Assembly (NCBI RefSeq): GCF_003612125.1
Contig: NZ_RAWI01000004.1
Coordinates: 1-64,000, forward strand
Source of the DNA: Corallococcus praedator
GTDB lineage: Bacteria > Myxococcota > Myxococcia > Myxococcales > Myxococcaceae
DNA length: 64,000 nucleotides
Direction of reading: 5' to 3'
Numbering within the stretch: the stretch's first letter is position 1; every line of letters starts with the position of its first letter. The notes below the pieces were generated by a model. It made no database searches. It was not told the origin of the DNA and saw only the letters and a list, made by a program, of their open reading frames with translations. This document shows, piece after piece, positions 1-15,000 of the stretch. The position numbers were made by a program, and so were the translations under genes.

Positions 1-3000
1 CCAGCGCTCGCGGCGCTCCCTCTAGCTGGTGCTTCCACCACGAAAGCTGCGCCTCCAGCACTTCGCCCTTCAGCCACTCCCGCTGCCACACCGCGTAGTC
101 CGCGTACTGCACCGGCAACTCCGGCAGCGGCGAGGCACGGCCCTGCGAATGCGCCTCGTACCGCGCCACCACTTCCCTCACCAGCACACCCATCGACCAG
201 CCGTCCGACACGATGTGGTGCATCACCAGCACCAGCACGTGCTCTTCCTCCGTCAGACTCAGCAGCGTCGCCCTCAACAGCGGGCCCTGCTCCAGGTTGA
301 ACGGGCGCACGGCTTCTTGTTCCGCGAGGCGTTTGGCCTCCAGCGCACGCTCGGTGGCGGGCAGTGTTCCCAGCTCCACCACCTCCAGCCGGGTCTGAGA
401 CCTGGCGTCGATGACCTGGACGGGCGACCCGCCCTCGGTGTGGAACGTGGTGCGCAGCGATTCATGCCTGCGCACGAGGTCGTCGAAGCTCCGCTCCAGA
501 GCTCCGATGTCGAGCGTCCCCGTGAGCTTCACCGCCACGGGCACGTTGTAGAAGGAGCTCCCCGGCTCCAGCTGATCCAGGAACCACAGCCGCTGCTGCG
601 CGAACGACAAGGGCAGAGTCCCCTCGCGCGAGGCCCGAACCAACGGCGGCCCGTGCACTGCCAATCCAGGCCCTGACGTGCGCTCCAGTTGGTGCGCCAG
701 CTTCTCCACCGTGGGGGCTTCGAAGATGTCGCGCAGCGGCAGCTCCACCTGGAACGCCTCGCGCACGCGAGACACCAGCTGTGTCGCCAGCAGCGAGTGA
801 CCGCCGAGTTCGAAGAAGTCTCCGTCCAGGCCGACGCGCTCCACCATCAGCACTTCAGCGAAGATGGCTGCCAGCTTCTCCTCGGTCACCGTGCGCGGCG
901 CCACGAATCGCGCGAGGGCCGTCCCCGCCACGTCGGGCGCAGGCAGGGCCCTGCGGTCCACCTTGCCGTTCGGCGTCAGCGGCAGTGCATCCAGCACCAC
1001 GTACGCCGACGGCACCATGTACTCCGGCAGCCGCTGCTTCACGTGACTCCGAAGCTCGCTGGCCTCCAACTCCGCTCCTGCGCGGGCCGTCACGTATGCC
1101 ACCAGCCGCTTGCCTTCGGCTCCGTCGTCCCGGGCCACCACCACCGCTTCGCTGACTCCGGCGGATTGGCTCAGCGCCGATTCCACTTCACCCAGCTCGA
1201 TGCGGTAGCCCCGCACCTTCACCTGCGTGTCCTTGCGGCCCGTGAACTCCAGCGTGCCGTTGCTCAGCCACCGCACCACGTCGCCCGTGCGGTACAGCCG
1301 TGCCCCTTCCGCGAAGGGATTCGGGACGAAGCGCTCCGCGGTCAACCCGGGCTGTCCCAGGTAGCCTCGCGCCAGGCCCTCTCCGCCCACGTACAGCTCA
1401 CCGGGTACGCCCACCGGCACCGGCTGCATCGTCCCATCCAGCACGTACGCCGTCGTGTTCCGGATGGGTCGGCCGATGGACACCGTCGTGCCCACTTCCT
1501 CCGCCGTCTCCATCCGGTGCGTGCTGGAGAACGTCGTGTTCTCCGTCGGGCCGTACCCGTTGATGAGCATGCCTCCCGAGGCAAGCCGCTCCTTCACGCG
1601 GCCGACCGGCAGCACGTCTCCTCCGGCCAGCACCTGCTTCACCTTCGCCAGGGCCTGCGGCTGACGCGCCTGCATCTGCTCGAAGAGCGCCGCCGTCAGC
1701 CACAGCGACGTGATGCATGCCTCCTCCAGCTTGCGGCCCAACTCCTCCAGCGACGGCGTCCCCGCCGGGTACACCACCAGCTTCGCCCCGTGCAGCAGCG
1801 CGCCCCACACCTCCAGCGTCGAGGCGTCGAACGAGATGGGGGCCAGTTGCAGCCACACCTCTTCCGGTCCGAAGTGCGCGAAGTCCGTTCCCAGCACCAG
1901 CCGCGACACCGCCCGGTGCGGCACGCCCACGCCCTTCGGCTGGCCCGTGCTCCCCGACGTGAACATCACGTACGCCAGATTGCCGCCGACGACACTCGGG
2001 CTCGGATTGCTCTCAGGGTGGCGCGCGATGGCCCCCCACTCGGTGTCCACGCTCACCACCAGCTCGCCACCCGACGCGACTTCGTCCGCCAGCTTCTCCT
2101 GGGCTACCAGCAGCGCCACCTCCGCCTCTCGCTTCATCCACGAAAGGCGCTCCAGCGGGTAGCTGGCATCCAGCGGGACGTACACGCCTCCCGCCTTCAG
2201 GATGCCCAGCACACTCACCACCAGCTCCAGCGAGCGCTCCACGCACAGCCCTACCCTCACTTCGGGTCCCACTCCCATGGACCGCAAGTGGTGCGCCAGT
2301 TGGTTGGCCCGCCGGTTCAGCTCCCCGTACGTCAGCCGCTGCGCCCCGTACTCCACCGCCACCGCTTCCGGCGTCTTCAACACCTGCGCTTCGAAGAGGA
2401 CAGACAGGCTGGATTCACGCGGGTACTCCGCTGGCGTTCCACCCCACTCCCGCACCAACCGCTGCCGCTCTTCCTGACCCATCAGCGGCAGTTCGCACAG
2501 CCGCTTCTCGGGCTGCTCGACCGCCGCATCCAGCAGCACCCGCAGGTGCTCCAACAGCCGATGCATCGTCTCTGCATCGAACAGGTCGCTGTTGTAGTTC
2601 ACCGCCGCCACCACGCCTTGCGGCACCTCCTCCACCACCAACGACAGGTCGAACTTCGACGTCTTCCCTTCCGACTCCAATCCGGAAAGCGTCAGTCCCT
2701 GCGCCAGCTTCACCTCCGTCACTGGCGTGTTCTGCAGCGTCAACGTCACCTGGAAGAGTGGACCCCGGCTCAGGTCACGCTCCGGCTGCAGTTCCTCCAC
2801 CAGCTTCTCGAACGGCACCTCCTGGTGCGCGTAGGCGCCCAGGGTCGCCTCGCGCGTCTGCGCCAACAGCTCACGGAAGCTCTGCTCTGGCGACAGCTTC
2901 GCTCGCAGCACCAGCATGTTGGCGAAGAAGCCGATCAGCCCTTCCGTCTCACCCTGCGTGCGCCCCGCGATGGGCGATCCGACGCTCACATCCTCCTGCC

Positions 3001-6000
3001 CCGAGTAGCGCGACAGCACCGTCTGGAACGCCGCCAGCACCACCATGAACGGTGTCGCGCCTTCTCTCTGTGCCAGGGCCTTCGCGCGTTCCCACAGCGG
3101 CTTGGACCACTGGTGTTCGAAGTGCCCTCCGCGGAAGGTCTGCACCGCCGGACGCGGCCGGTCGGTGGGCAGCTCCAGTGCTCGCGGCGCGCCCTCCAAC
3201 CGCCGTTTCCAGTAGTCGAGCTGCGCCTCCAGGACCTCGCCCTTCAACCACTCGCGCTGCCACACCGCGTAGTCCGCGTACTGCACTGCGAGCTCCGGCA
3301 ACGGCGCCGGACGTCCCAGCGAGAAGGCCTCGTAGAGCGCGGCCACTTCTCGCACGAGGACGTTCATCGACCAGCCATCCGACACGATGTGGTGCATCAC
3401 CAGCACCAGCACGTGCTCTTCCTTTGACAGCTTCAGCAGCGTCACTCGCAGCAGCGGGCCACGCTCCAGATCGAACGGCTGGTGCGATTCCTGCTCCGCC
3501 AGACGCATGGCCTCCGCCGCACGGAGTCCTTCCGGCACGGGCCCCAGCTCCACCAGTCGGAAGGCCAGCACCGGCTCCGACGTGATGATCTGGACGGGCT
3601 TTGCGTTCTGGGTGCTGAACGTCGTCCGCAGCGACTCGTGGCGGCGCACGAGTTCCTCGAAGCTCCGCCGGAGCACTTCGGTCTCCAGGACACCCTCGAC
3701 CCGCACCACCGCGGGCACGTTGTAGAAGGCACTGCCTGGTTCCATCTGATCCAGGAACCACAGCCGCTGCTGCGCGAACGACAGCGGCAGGGCCGCCTCG
3801 CGGTCCACGCGCTGCTTCAGCGGTGGAGCCGTGAGCGACTGGCCCGCACGAGTGGCCTCGTCGATGCGCTCGGCCAGGGCCGCCACCGTGGGCGCTTCGA
3901 ACAGCTCCCGGAGAGGCAGTTCGATGCCGAAGGCGCCGCGGATCCGCGAAATCACCTGCGTTGCCAGCAGCGAGTGCCCACCCAGCTCGAAGAAGTGATC
4001 CTTCGAACCGATGCGCTCGACTCGCAGCACCTGGGAATAGAGGCCCGCCAGCAGTTCCTCGGTGGGCGTACGGGGGGCCTCGTAGTCGGAGCCGGTCGTG
4101 CGATGCGCCGCTGCCGGTGCGGGCAGAGCCTTGCGGTCCACTTTGCCGTTGGGCGTCAGCGGTAGCGCGTCCAGCACCACGTACGCCGACGGCACCATGT
4201 ACTCCGGCAGCCGCTGCTTCACGTGGCTTCGAAGCTCGCTGGCCTCCAGCTCCGCTCCTGCGCGGGCCGTCACGTATGCCACCAGCCGCTTGCCCTCGGC
4301 TCCGTCGTCTCGGGCCACCACCACGGCCTCGCTGACTCCGGCGGATTGGCTCAGCGCGGCTTCCACTTCGCCCAGCTCGATGCGGTAGCCCCGCACCTTC
4401 ACCTGCGTGTCCTTACGGCCCAGGAACTCCAGACGCCCGTCGTCCTGCCACCGCGCCATGTCTCCCGTGCGGTACAGCCGGTCGCCTTGGCCGAAGGGAT
4501 TCGGGACGAAACGCTCCGCCGTCAGCTCCGGCCGGCCCACGTATCCACGGGCCAGGCCCTCTCCGCCCACGTACAGCTCGCCCGGCACTCCCACCGGCAC
4601 CGGCTGCATCGTCCCGTCCAGCACGTACGCCGTCGTGTTCTGGATGGGCTGACCGATGGACACCGTCGTGCCTACTTCATCGGGCCCTTCCATCCGGTGC
4701 GTGCTGGAGAACGTCGTGTTCTCTGTCGGGCCGTACCCGTTGATGAGCACGCCTCCGGTGGTGAGCCTCTCTTTCACACGGCCCACCGGCAGCACGTCTC
4801 CTCCAGCCAGCACCTGCTTCACCTTCGCCAGGCCCTGCGGCTGCCGCGCCTGCATCTGCTCGAAGAGCGCCGCTGTCAGCCACAGCGACGTGATGCTTGC
4901 CTCCTCCAGCTTGCGACCCAGTTCCTCCAGCGACGGCGTCCCCGCCGGGTACACCACCAGCTTCGACCCGTGCAGCAGCGCGCCCCACACCTCCAGCGTC
5001 GACGCATCGAAGGAGATGGGTGCCAACTGCAGCCACACCTCTTCCGGCCCGAAGCGCGCGAAGTCCGTTCCCAGCACCAGCCGCGACACCGCCCGGTGCG
5101 GCACGCCCACGCCCTTCGGCTGGCCCGTGCTTCCCGACGTGAACATCACGTACGCCAGGCTCCCCCCGCCCACTTGGGCAGGCAGGTTGCTCACGGGCTG
5201 GCTTGCGATGAGCGTGTCCCACTCGGTGTCCACGCTCACCACCGACGCGCCCTCCGCGAGGCCCATGGGCTGGAGCAGCTTCTGTTGGCCGACGAGCAGC
5301 GTCACCCCGGCCTCTCGCTGCATCCACGAAAGGCGCTCCAGCGGGTAGCTGGCGTCCAGTGGGACGTACGCGCCTCCTGCCTTCAGGATGCCCAGCACGC
5401 TCACCACCAGTTCCAGCGAGCGCTCCACGCACAGGCCCACCCTCACCTCGGGCCCCACGCCCATCAACCGCAAGTGGTGCGCCAGTTGGTTGGCCCTTCG
5501 GTTCAGCTCCCCGTACGTCAGCCGCTGCGCTCCGTACTCCACCGCCACTGTTTCCGGCGTCCTCTGTACCTGCGCCTCGAAGAGGACTTGCAGACTGGAG
5601 TCACGCGGATACTCCGCTGCCGTTCCGCTCCAGGCCTTCACCAGCCGCTGCTGCTCCTCCGGACCCATCAGCGGCAGTTCCCACAACCGCTTCTCCGGCG
5701 CCCGCACCGCATCTTCGAGCAATACGCGCAGGTGCCCCAGCAACCGCTCCACCGTGCGGCCCTCGAACAAGTCGCTGTTGAACTCCAGCGCGCCCGACAG
5801 GCCCTCTTCCGATTCGCCCAGGCCCAGCGTCAGGTCGAACTTCGCCGTCTTGCCTGACGACTCCGCCGCCTCCAGCTTCAGCCCCGGCAGGCTCACCGCT
5901 GAGCCCGGCGCGTTCTGCAGCACGAACATCACCTGGAAGAGCGGGCCCCGGCTCAAGTCACGCTCCGGTTGCAGCTCCTCCACCAGTCTCTCGAATGGCA

Positions 6001-9000
6001 CTTCCTGGTGCGCGTACGCACCCAGCGTCGTCTCCCGCACCTGCGCCAGCAACTGCCGGAAGCTCTCCTCCGGCTTCAGCTTCGCCCTCAACACCAGCGT
6101 GTTCACGAAGAAGCCAATCAGCCCCTCCGTCTCCGCCCTCGTGCGGTTCGCGATGGCAGAGCCCACGCTCACGTCCTCCTGCCCCGCGTACCTCCCCAGC
6201 ACCGCCTGGAACGCCGCCAGCAGCACCATGAAGGGCGTTGCGTTCTCCCTCTGCGCAAGCCCCTTCACCGACTCCCACAACGCCCTCGGCCACTGCACCG
6301 GCCTCGTGTCTCCCCGGTACGTCTGCACCGCCGGACGCGGCTTGTCCGTCGGCAACTCCAGCGCTCGCGGCGCTCCCTCCAGCCGCTGCTTCCAGTAGCC
6401 GAGCTGCGCCTCCAGCACTTCGCCCTTCAGCCACTCCCGCTGCCACACCGCGTAGTCCGCGTACTGCACCGGCAACTCCGGCAGTGGCGAGGCACGGCCC
6501 TGCGAATGCGCCTCGTACCGCGCCACCACTTCCCTCACCAGCACACCCATCGACCAGCCGTCCGACACGATGTGGTGCATCACCAGCACCAGCACGTGCT
6601 CTTCCTCCGACAGCCTCAGCAGCGTCGCCCTCAACAGTGGGCCCTGCTCCAGATTGAACGGGCGCTGGATCTCCTCTGCGACCCACCGCTGCGCCGTGAC
6701 GTCACGCTCCGCAGCCAGCTCGCTGACATCGAGCAGATGGAAGGATTGGGCCGGCGCCTCCGCGATGACCTGCACCGGCTCGCCGCCCTCTGCGCGGAAC
6801 GTCGTGCGCAGCGATTCGTGCCGGCGTACCAGCTCGCGGAAGCTGGTCTCCAGCGCCGTGGTGTCCAGGCGCCCCGTGAGTTTCACCACCGAGGGCACGT
6901 TGTAGAAGGAACTGCCCGGCTCCAGTTGATCCAGGAACCACAGCCGCTGCTGCGCGAACGACAACGGCAGTGGCTTGTCCCGAGGCGCTCGCCTCAGTGG
7001 CGGTGCTCGGACCGCGGACTCCTCCTGCCCAAGCTTCTCTTCGATGCGCAGGGCCAGCTTCTCCACCGTGGACGCCTCGAAGACGTCGCGCAGGGGGAGC
7101 TCCACACGCAACTCTTCCCTCACCCTCGACACCAACTGCGTCGCCAGCAGTGAGTGCCCGCCCAGTTCGAAGAAGTCTCCGTCCAGGCTGATGTGCTCGA
7201 CGTTCAGCACGTTGGCGAAGATGGCCGCCAGCTTCTGCTCGGTGTCCGTGCGCGGTGCCACGAAGCGCTCGGGCCCCGGGCTTCGGGCCTCCGGCGCGGG
7301 CAGCGCCTTGCGGTCCACCTTGCCGTTGGGCGTCAGCGGCAGTGCGTCCAGTACCACGTACGCCGACGGCACCATGTACTCCGGCAACCGCTGCTTCACG
7401 TGACTGCGCAGGGCGCTGGCTTCCAGTTCCGCTCCTGCGCGGGCCGTCACGTACGCCACCAGCCGCTTGCCTTCGGCTCCGTCGTCCCGGGCCACCACCA
7501 CGGCCTCACTGACTCCGGCGGACTGGCTCAGCGCGGCTTCCACTTCGCCCAGCTCGATGCGGTAGCCCCGCACCTTCACCTGCGTGTCCCTGCGGCCTGT
7601 GAACTCCAGCGTGCCGTTGTTCAACCACCGCACCACGTCACCCGTGCGGTACAGCCGTGCCCCTTCCGCGAAGGGGTTCGGGACGAAGCGCTCCGCTGTC
7701 AACTCGGGGCGGCCCACGTACCCGATGGCCAGACCCTCTCCGCCCACGTACAGCTCGCCCGGCACTCCCACCGGCACCGGCTGCATCGCCCCGTCCAGCA
7801 CGTACGCCGTCGTGTTCGGAATCGGCCGGCCGATGGACACCGTCGTGCCCACTTCCTCCGCCGTCTCCATCCGGTGCGTGCTGGAGAACGTCGTGTTCTC
7901 CGTCGGGCCGTACCCGTTGATGAGCACGCCGCCTGCGGCAAGCCGCTCCTTCACGCGGCCCACCGGCAGCACGTCTCCACCCGCCAGCACCTGCCTCACC
8001 TTCGCCAAAGCCTGTGGCTGCCGGGCCTGCATCTGCTCGAAGAGCGCCGCCGTCAACCACAGCGACGTGATGCTTGCCTCCTCCAGCTTGCGGCCCAACT
8101 CCTCCAGCGACGGCGTCCCCGCCGGGTACACCACCAGCTTCGCTCCGTGCAGCAGCGCGCCCCACACCTCCAGCGTCGAGGCGTCGAACGAGATGGGGGC
8201 CAGTTGCAGCCACACCTCTTCCGGCCCGAAGTGCGCGAAGTCCGTCCCCAGCACCAACCGCGACACTGCTCGGTGCGGCACGCCCACGCCCTTGGGCTGG
8301 CCCGTGCTTCCCGACGTGAACATCACGTACGCCAGATTGCCGCCGCCAGAACTCGGGCTCGGATTGCTCTCAGGGTGGCGCGCGATGGCACCCCACTCGG
8401 TGTCCACGCTCACCACCAGCTCGCCGCCCGATGCCACCTCGTCCGCCAGCTTCTCCTGGGCGACCAGCAGCGCCACCCCCGCCTCTCGCTTCATCCACGA
8501 GAGGCGCTCCAGCGGGTAGCTCGCATCCAGCGGGACGTACACGCCTCCCGCCTTCAGGATGCCCAGCACGCTCACCACCAGTTCCAGCGAGCGCTCCACG
8601 CACAGGCCCACCCTCACCTCGGGCCCCACTCCCATTCCCCGCAGGTGGTGCGCCAGCTGGTTGGCCTTCCGGTTCAGCTCCCCGTACGTCAGCCGCTGCG
8701 CCCCGTACTCCACCGCCACCGCGTCCGGCGTCTTCAGCACCTGCGCTTCGAACAGCTCCGGCAGCGACCTCTCTCGCGGGTACTCCGCCGCACTGCCACT
8801 CCACTCCCGCACCAGCCGCTGCCGCTCCTCCGGACCCATCAGCGGCAGTTCCCGCAGCCGCTTCTCTGGCGCCCTCACCGCCTCTTCGAGCAACACGCGC
8901 AGATGCCCCAACAGGCGCTGCATCGTCGCGGCTTCGTACAGGTCGCTGTTGTAGTTCACCGCCGCCACCACGCCTTGCGGCACCTCCTCCACCACCAGCG

Positions 9001-12000
9001 ACAGGTCGAACTTCGACGTCTTCCCTTCCGACTCCACTCCCGCGAGTCGCAGCCCCCGCGCGAGCTTCACCTCTGTCACTGGCGTGTTCTGCAGCGTCAA
9101 CGTCACCTGGAACAGCGGACTGCGGCTCAAGTCACGCTCGGGTCGCAGTTCCTCCACCAGCTTCTCGAACGGCACCTCCTGGTGCGCGTACGCGCCCAGC
9201 GTCGCCTCACGCGTCCGCGCCAGCAGCTCACGGAAGCTCTGCCCGGGCGTCAGCTTCGCTCGCAGCACCAGCATGTTGGCGAAGAAGCCGATCAGCCCCT
9301 CCGTCTCCCCGTGCGTGCGCCCCGCGATGGGCGCGCCCACGCTCACGTCCTCCTGCCCCGAGTAGCGCGACAGCACCGTCTGGAACGCCGCCAGCAACAC
9401 CATGAACGGGGTTGCCCGCTCACGCCGGCCGAGCACCTCCAGGTCACGCCACAGCGCCCTGGGCCACAGCACATGCCGCAGCTCTCCGCGATACGTCTGC
9501 ACCGCCGGACGTGGCTTGTCCGTGGGCAACTCCAGCGCGGCCGGGGCTCCCTCCAGCCGCTGCTTCCAGTAGCCGAGCTGCGCCTCCAGTACCTCGCCCT
9601 TCAGCCACTCGCGCTGCCATACCGCGTAGTCCGCGTACTGCACCGCGAGCTCCGGCAGCGGCGCCGCACGCCCCAGCGAGAAGGCCTCGTAGAGCGCGGC
9701 CACCTCGCGGACGAGCACGTTCATCGACCAGCCGTCCGACACGATGTGATGCATCATCAGCACCAGCACGTGCTCCTGACTCCCGAGCCGCAGCAGGGTG
9801 GTCCGCAGCAGCGGCCCCTTCTCCAGGTCGAACGGTCGGAGGGACTCGGCTTCCGCGCGGCGCCGGGCCTCCTGCTCACGCTCGGCTCCCGGCAATCCAC
9901 CCAGATCCACCAACTCCAGCGCGACCCGGCCCGCAGGCGAAATGACCTGCACGGGCAGACCGCCCTCGGAGCGGAACGTCGTCCGCAGGGATTCGTGGCG
10001 GCGGACCAGCGCTTCGAAGCCGCGCTCCAGTGCGGCCACGTCAAGCGGCCCTGTCAGCCTCACCACCGCCGGCACGTTGTAGAAGGCACTGCCGGATGCG
10101 AGCTGCTCCAGGAACCACAGCCGCTGCTGCGCGAACGACAGCGGCAGGACGTCCTTGCGGTCCGCCCTCGGCTTCAGCGGAGGCGCCACGAAAGCGGCGT
10201 CGGACCGCGCCGAGCGATCCACCCGTTCGGCGAGCATCGCCACCGTCGGCGCTTCGAAGAGTTCCCGCAGGGGCAGCTCGATCCCGAAGGCACCCCGGAT
10301 CCGGGAGATGGCCTGCGTCGCCAACAGTGAGTGCCCACCCAGCTCGAAGAAGCCGGCGTGGACGCCCACCCGCTCCAGCCCCAGGACCTCCGCGAAGAGA
10401 CCCGCCAGGACCTCTTCCGTGGCCGTGCGCGGTGCGACGAAGGCCTCTGGCTCCGTGGCCTGGAAGTCCGGTGCCGGCAGCGCTCCCCGGTCCACCTTGC
10501 CGTTGGGCGTCAGGGGCAGCGCCTCCAGCACCACGAAGGCCTGCGGCACCATGTAGTCGGGCAGCGTCCAGCCCAGGTAGTCGCGGAGGGCTTCGGCCTC
10601 CAGGGATTGGCCCGGCTTCGGCACGGCGTACGCCACGAGGCGCTTGCCTCCCGTCACGGCCTCGCGCGCGACCACCACCGCCTCACGCACGTCGGGGTGC
10701 CGCTCCAGCGCGGCTTCCACCTCTCCCGGCTCCACGCGGTAGCCGCGGACCTTGAGCTGGTGATCCACGCGACCGAGGAACTCCACCCGGCCCTCCGCCA
10801 GCAGGCGAACCCGATCCCCCGTGCGGTACATCCGCGCTCCCGGCACGTCCGAGTGCGCATCCGGCACGAAGCGCTCGGCCGTCAGGTCCGGGCGGCCCAG
10901 GTAGCCCCGGCCCACCGCGCTCCCGCCAATGCACAGCTCTCCCGGGATGCCCGCGGGCACCGGGCGCAGGTGCGCGTCCAGGACGTAGATGCGCGCATTG
11001 GGAATGGGCCGGCCGAGCGGTACGGACGCGGACACGCGCCCCTCCGTGCCGCGCTCCACCCGCTGCGTGAGCACGCCCACCGTCGTCTCGGTGGGCCCGT
11101 AGTGGTTGAACACCACCAGCTCCGGCGACAGCGCGCGCACCCGGTCGATCAGCGCCCAGTCGGAGACATCGCCGCCCAGCACCAGGCGCTGGCGCGGCAA
11201 CACCCGCTCGGGGTTCCCGGACGCCAGGAGCGCCTGCAGGTGCGCGGGGACGATCTTCAGGCAGTCCACCGACTCGTGCTCGAAGAGCGCGGCCAGCGCG
11301 GACGGATCCGACGCACGCTCGCGCGACACGAGGTGCAGCGCGCCGCCACGGCAGAGCGTCGGGAACACGGCGGTGTGGCCCAGGTCCGCGGCCAGCGTGG
11401 ACACGGAGGCGAACGACGCGCCTTCCGGAAGCTCCAGCCGTTGCGACACGCCTTGTACGTAGTTGACGAGCTGCCGGTGCTCGATGGCCACGCCCTTCGG
11501 TCGGCCCGTGGAGCCGGATGTGAAGATGACGTAGGCGAGGTTCTCCGGGGCCGCCGTGGGCACCGGGCTGCCTTCACTCCGCTCCATCAGGCGGCCCGCG
11601 TCCGCATCCAGGCGGATCACCGCTCCGCCGTCCCAGCCCAGGGCTTCCGCCAGCGCCGACTGCGTGACGAGCACCCGCGCCCCCGCGTCCGCGAGCACAC
11701 CCCGGAGGCGTTCAGCGGGAAACGCGAGGTCCAGGGGCACGTAGGCGCCGCCCGACTTGAGGATGCCCCACAGGCCCACCAGGGCACTGGCCGAGCGGTC
11801 CAGGTACAGGCCCACCACGACGTCCGGGCCTACGCCCAGCGAGCGCAGGTGGTGCGCCAACTGGTTGGCTCGTAGGTTCAGCTCGCGGTACGTCAGGCGC
11901 GAGTCCTCGGCCACGACGGCGAGCGCATCCGGGGTCCGCTCCACCTGAGCCTCGAAGAGGGCCTGGACGGTAGCGGGCGCGAAGGGAGTGCGGGTGTCGT

Positions 12001-15000
12001 TCCACTCCACGAGCACCCGGCGCTGCTCGTCCTCGCCCAGCAGCGGCAGCTCCGCCAGCCGGACGTCGGGAGTCCGCAGGGCGGCCTCCAGCAGTACGCG
12101 CAGGTGCCCGAGCAGCCGGTCCATCGTCCCGGGCTCGAAGAGGTCGCTGTTGTACACGGCGCTGACCGAGAGCCCTTGCGGCGTCTCGGTCAGCTCCAGC
12201 GTCAGGTCGAACTTCGACGTCCGGGCCTCCCCGTCCATCCCCTCCAGGGTGAGGCCCGGCAGGCGCAGCTCCACCGTGGGCGTGTTCTGCAGGATGAACA
12301 TCACCTGGAAGAGCGGACTGCGGCTCAGGTCGCGGTCTGGCTTGAGTTCCTCCACCAGCCGCTCGAAGGGGATGTCCTGATGCGCATACGCCCCGAGCGT
12401 CGTCTCCCGCACCTGCGCCAGCAGCTCACGGAACGTGGGGTTGCCACCGAGCCGTGCCCGCAGCACCAGGGTGTTGATGAAGAAGCCGATGAGCCCTTCT
12501 GTCTCGGCCCGGGTGCGATTGGCGATGGGAGAACCCACGCACACGTCGTCCTGTCCCGAGTACCGCGACAGCACCGTCTGGAACGCCGCCAGCACCACCA
12601 TGAAGGGCGTCGAGCCCTCCCGGTGCGCGAGCGTCTTGACCGATTCCCACAGCGCATGGGGCCACCGGACGTCGCGGCTGTCGCCCCGGAACGTCTGGAC
12701 CGCGGGGCGCGGTCTGTCCGTCGGAAGCTCCAACGCACGGGGCGCTCCCTGGAGCTGTTCCTTCCACCAGGCAAGCTGGGCTTCCAGCACCTCGCCCTGG
12801 AGCCACTCGCGCTGCCACACCGCGTAGTCCGCGTACTGGAGGGGAAGCTCGGGCAGCGGCGACGGCAGGCCCTGCGAGCACGCCTCGTAGAGCGCGGCCA
12901 CCTCGCGGACGAGGACGCCCATCGACCAGCCGTCCGACACGAGGTGGTGCATCACCAGCACCAGCACGTGCTCCTGCTCCGACAGCTTCAGCAGCACCGT
13001 GCGCAGCAGCGGCCCCTGCTCCAGACTGAACGGGAGCGAGGCCTCCTGGCCGACCCGACGCTGCGCCTCCGTGGTGCGCTCGGCCGCTGGCAGTCCACTC
13101 AGGTCCACGACGGGCAGCCGCACCCGCGAGTCCTGGGAGATGCGCTGCACGGGCGCTCCGCCCTCGGCATGGAACGTCGTGCGCAGGGATTCATGGCGAC
13201 GTACCAACGCGTCGAAGGCGTGCTCCAGCGCGTCGACCCGCACCGTTCCCGTCAACTTCACCGCCACCGGGATGTTGTAGGACGGGCTGCCTGGCTCCAG
13301 CTGATCCAGGAACCACAGCCGCTGCTGCGCGAACGACAGTGGCAGCGCGTCCGTGCGCGGCACCCGCTTCAGCGGTGGCACCTGGAGGCCCGGCGCGAGG
13401 GTGAGCACGCCTTCCAGCCACCGGGACAGCTTCTCGACCGTGGGGGATTCGAAGACGTCCCGGAGCGGCAGCTCCACCTGGAACACTTCGCGCACACGAG
13501 ATACCAGCTGTGTCGCCAGCAGCGAGTGACCGCCCAGTTCGAAGAAGTCTCCGTCCAGACCGACGCGCTCCACCTTCAGCACTTCGGCGAAGATGGCTGC
13601 CAGCTTCTGCTCGATGGTCGTGCGCGGTGGAATGAACCGCGCGCTCGCAGTGCCCTCCGCGTCCGGTGCGGGCAGGGCCTTGCGGTCCACCTTGCCGTTG
13701 GGCGTCAACGGTAGCGCGTCCAGCACCACGTACGCCGACGGCACCATGTACTCCGGCAGCCGCTGCTTCACGTGACTCCGAAGCTCGCTGGCTTCCAGTT
13801 CCGCTCCTGCGCGGGCCGTCACGTATGCCACCAGCCGCTTGCCTTCGGCTCCGTCGTCCCGGGCCACCACCACCGCTTCGCTGACTCCGGCGGACTGGCT
13901 CAGCGCGGCTTCCACTTCACCCAGTTCGATGCGGTAGCCCCGCACCTTCACCTGCGTGTCCTTGCGGCCCGTGAACTCCAACGTGCCGTTGCTCAGCCAC
14001 CGCACCACGTCGCCCGTGCGGTACAGCCGTGCCCCTTCCGCGAAGGGATTCGGGACGAAGCGCTCCGCGGTCAACCCGGGCTGTCCCAGGTAGCCTCGCG
14101 CCAGGCCCTCTCCGCCCACGTACAGCTCGCCCGGCACTCCCACCGGCACCGGCTGCATCGTCGCGTCCAACACGTGTGCCGTCGTGTTCGGAATCGGCCG
14201 GCCGATGGACACCGTCGTGCCCACTTCCTCCGCCGTCTCCATCCGGTGCGTGCTGGAGAACGTCGTGTTCTCCGTCGGGCCGTACCCGTTGATGAGCATG
14301 CCCCCGGAGGCAAGCCGCTCCTTCACGCGGCCCACTGGCAACACGTCTCCACCCGCCAGCACCTGCTTCACCTTCGCCAGGGCTTGCGGCTGACGCGCTT
14401 GCATCTGCTCGAAGAGCGCCGCCGTCAACCACAGCGACGTGATGCTTGCCTCCTCCAGCTTGCGACCCAACTCCTCCAGCGACGGCGTCCCCGCCGGGTA
14501 CACCACCAGCTTCGCTCCGTGCAGCAGCGCGCCCCACACCTCCAGCGTCGAGGCGTCGAACGAGATGGGGGCCAGTTGCAGCCACACCTCTTCCGGCCCG
14601 AAGTGCGCGAAGTCCGTCCCCAGCACCAACCGCGACACTGCTCGGTGCGGCACGCCCACGCCCTTGGGCTGGCCCGTGCTTCCCGACGTGAACATCACGT
14701 ACGCCAGATTGCCGCCGACGACGCTCGGGCTCGGGTTGCTCTCCGGCTGGCGTGCGATGGCACCCCACTCAGTGTCCACGCTCACCACCAGCTCGCCGCC
14801 CCATGCCACTTCGTCCGCCAGCTTCTCCTGGGCGACCAGCAGCGCCACCCCGGCCTCTCGCTTCATCCACGAGAGGCGCTCCAGTGGGTAGCTCGCATCC
14901 AGCGGGACGTACACGCCTCCCGCCTTCAGGATGCCCAGCACGCTCACCACCAGCTCCAGCGAGCGCTCCACGCACAGGCCCACCCTCACCTCGGGCCCCA

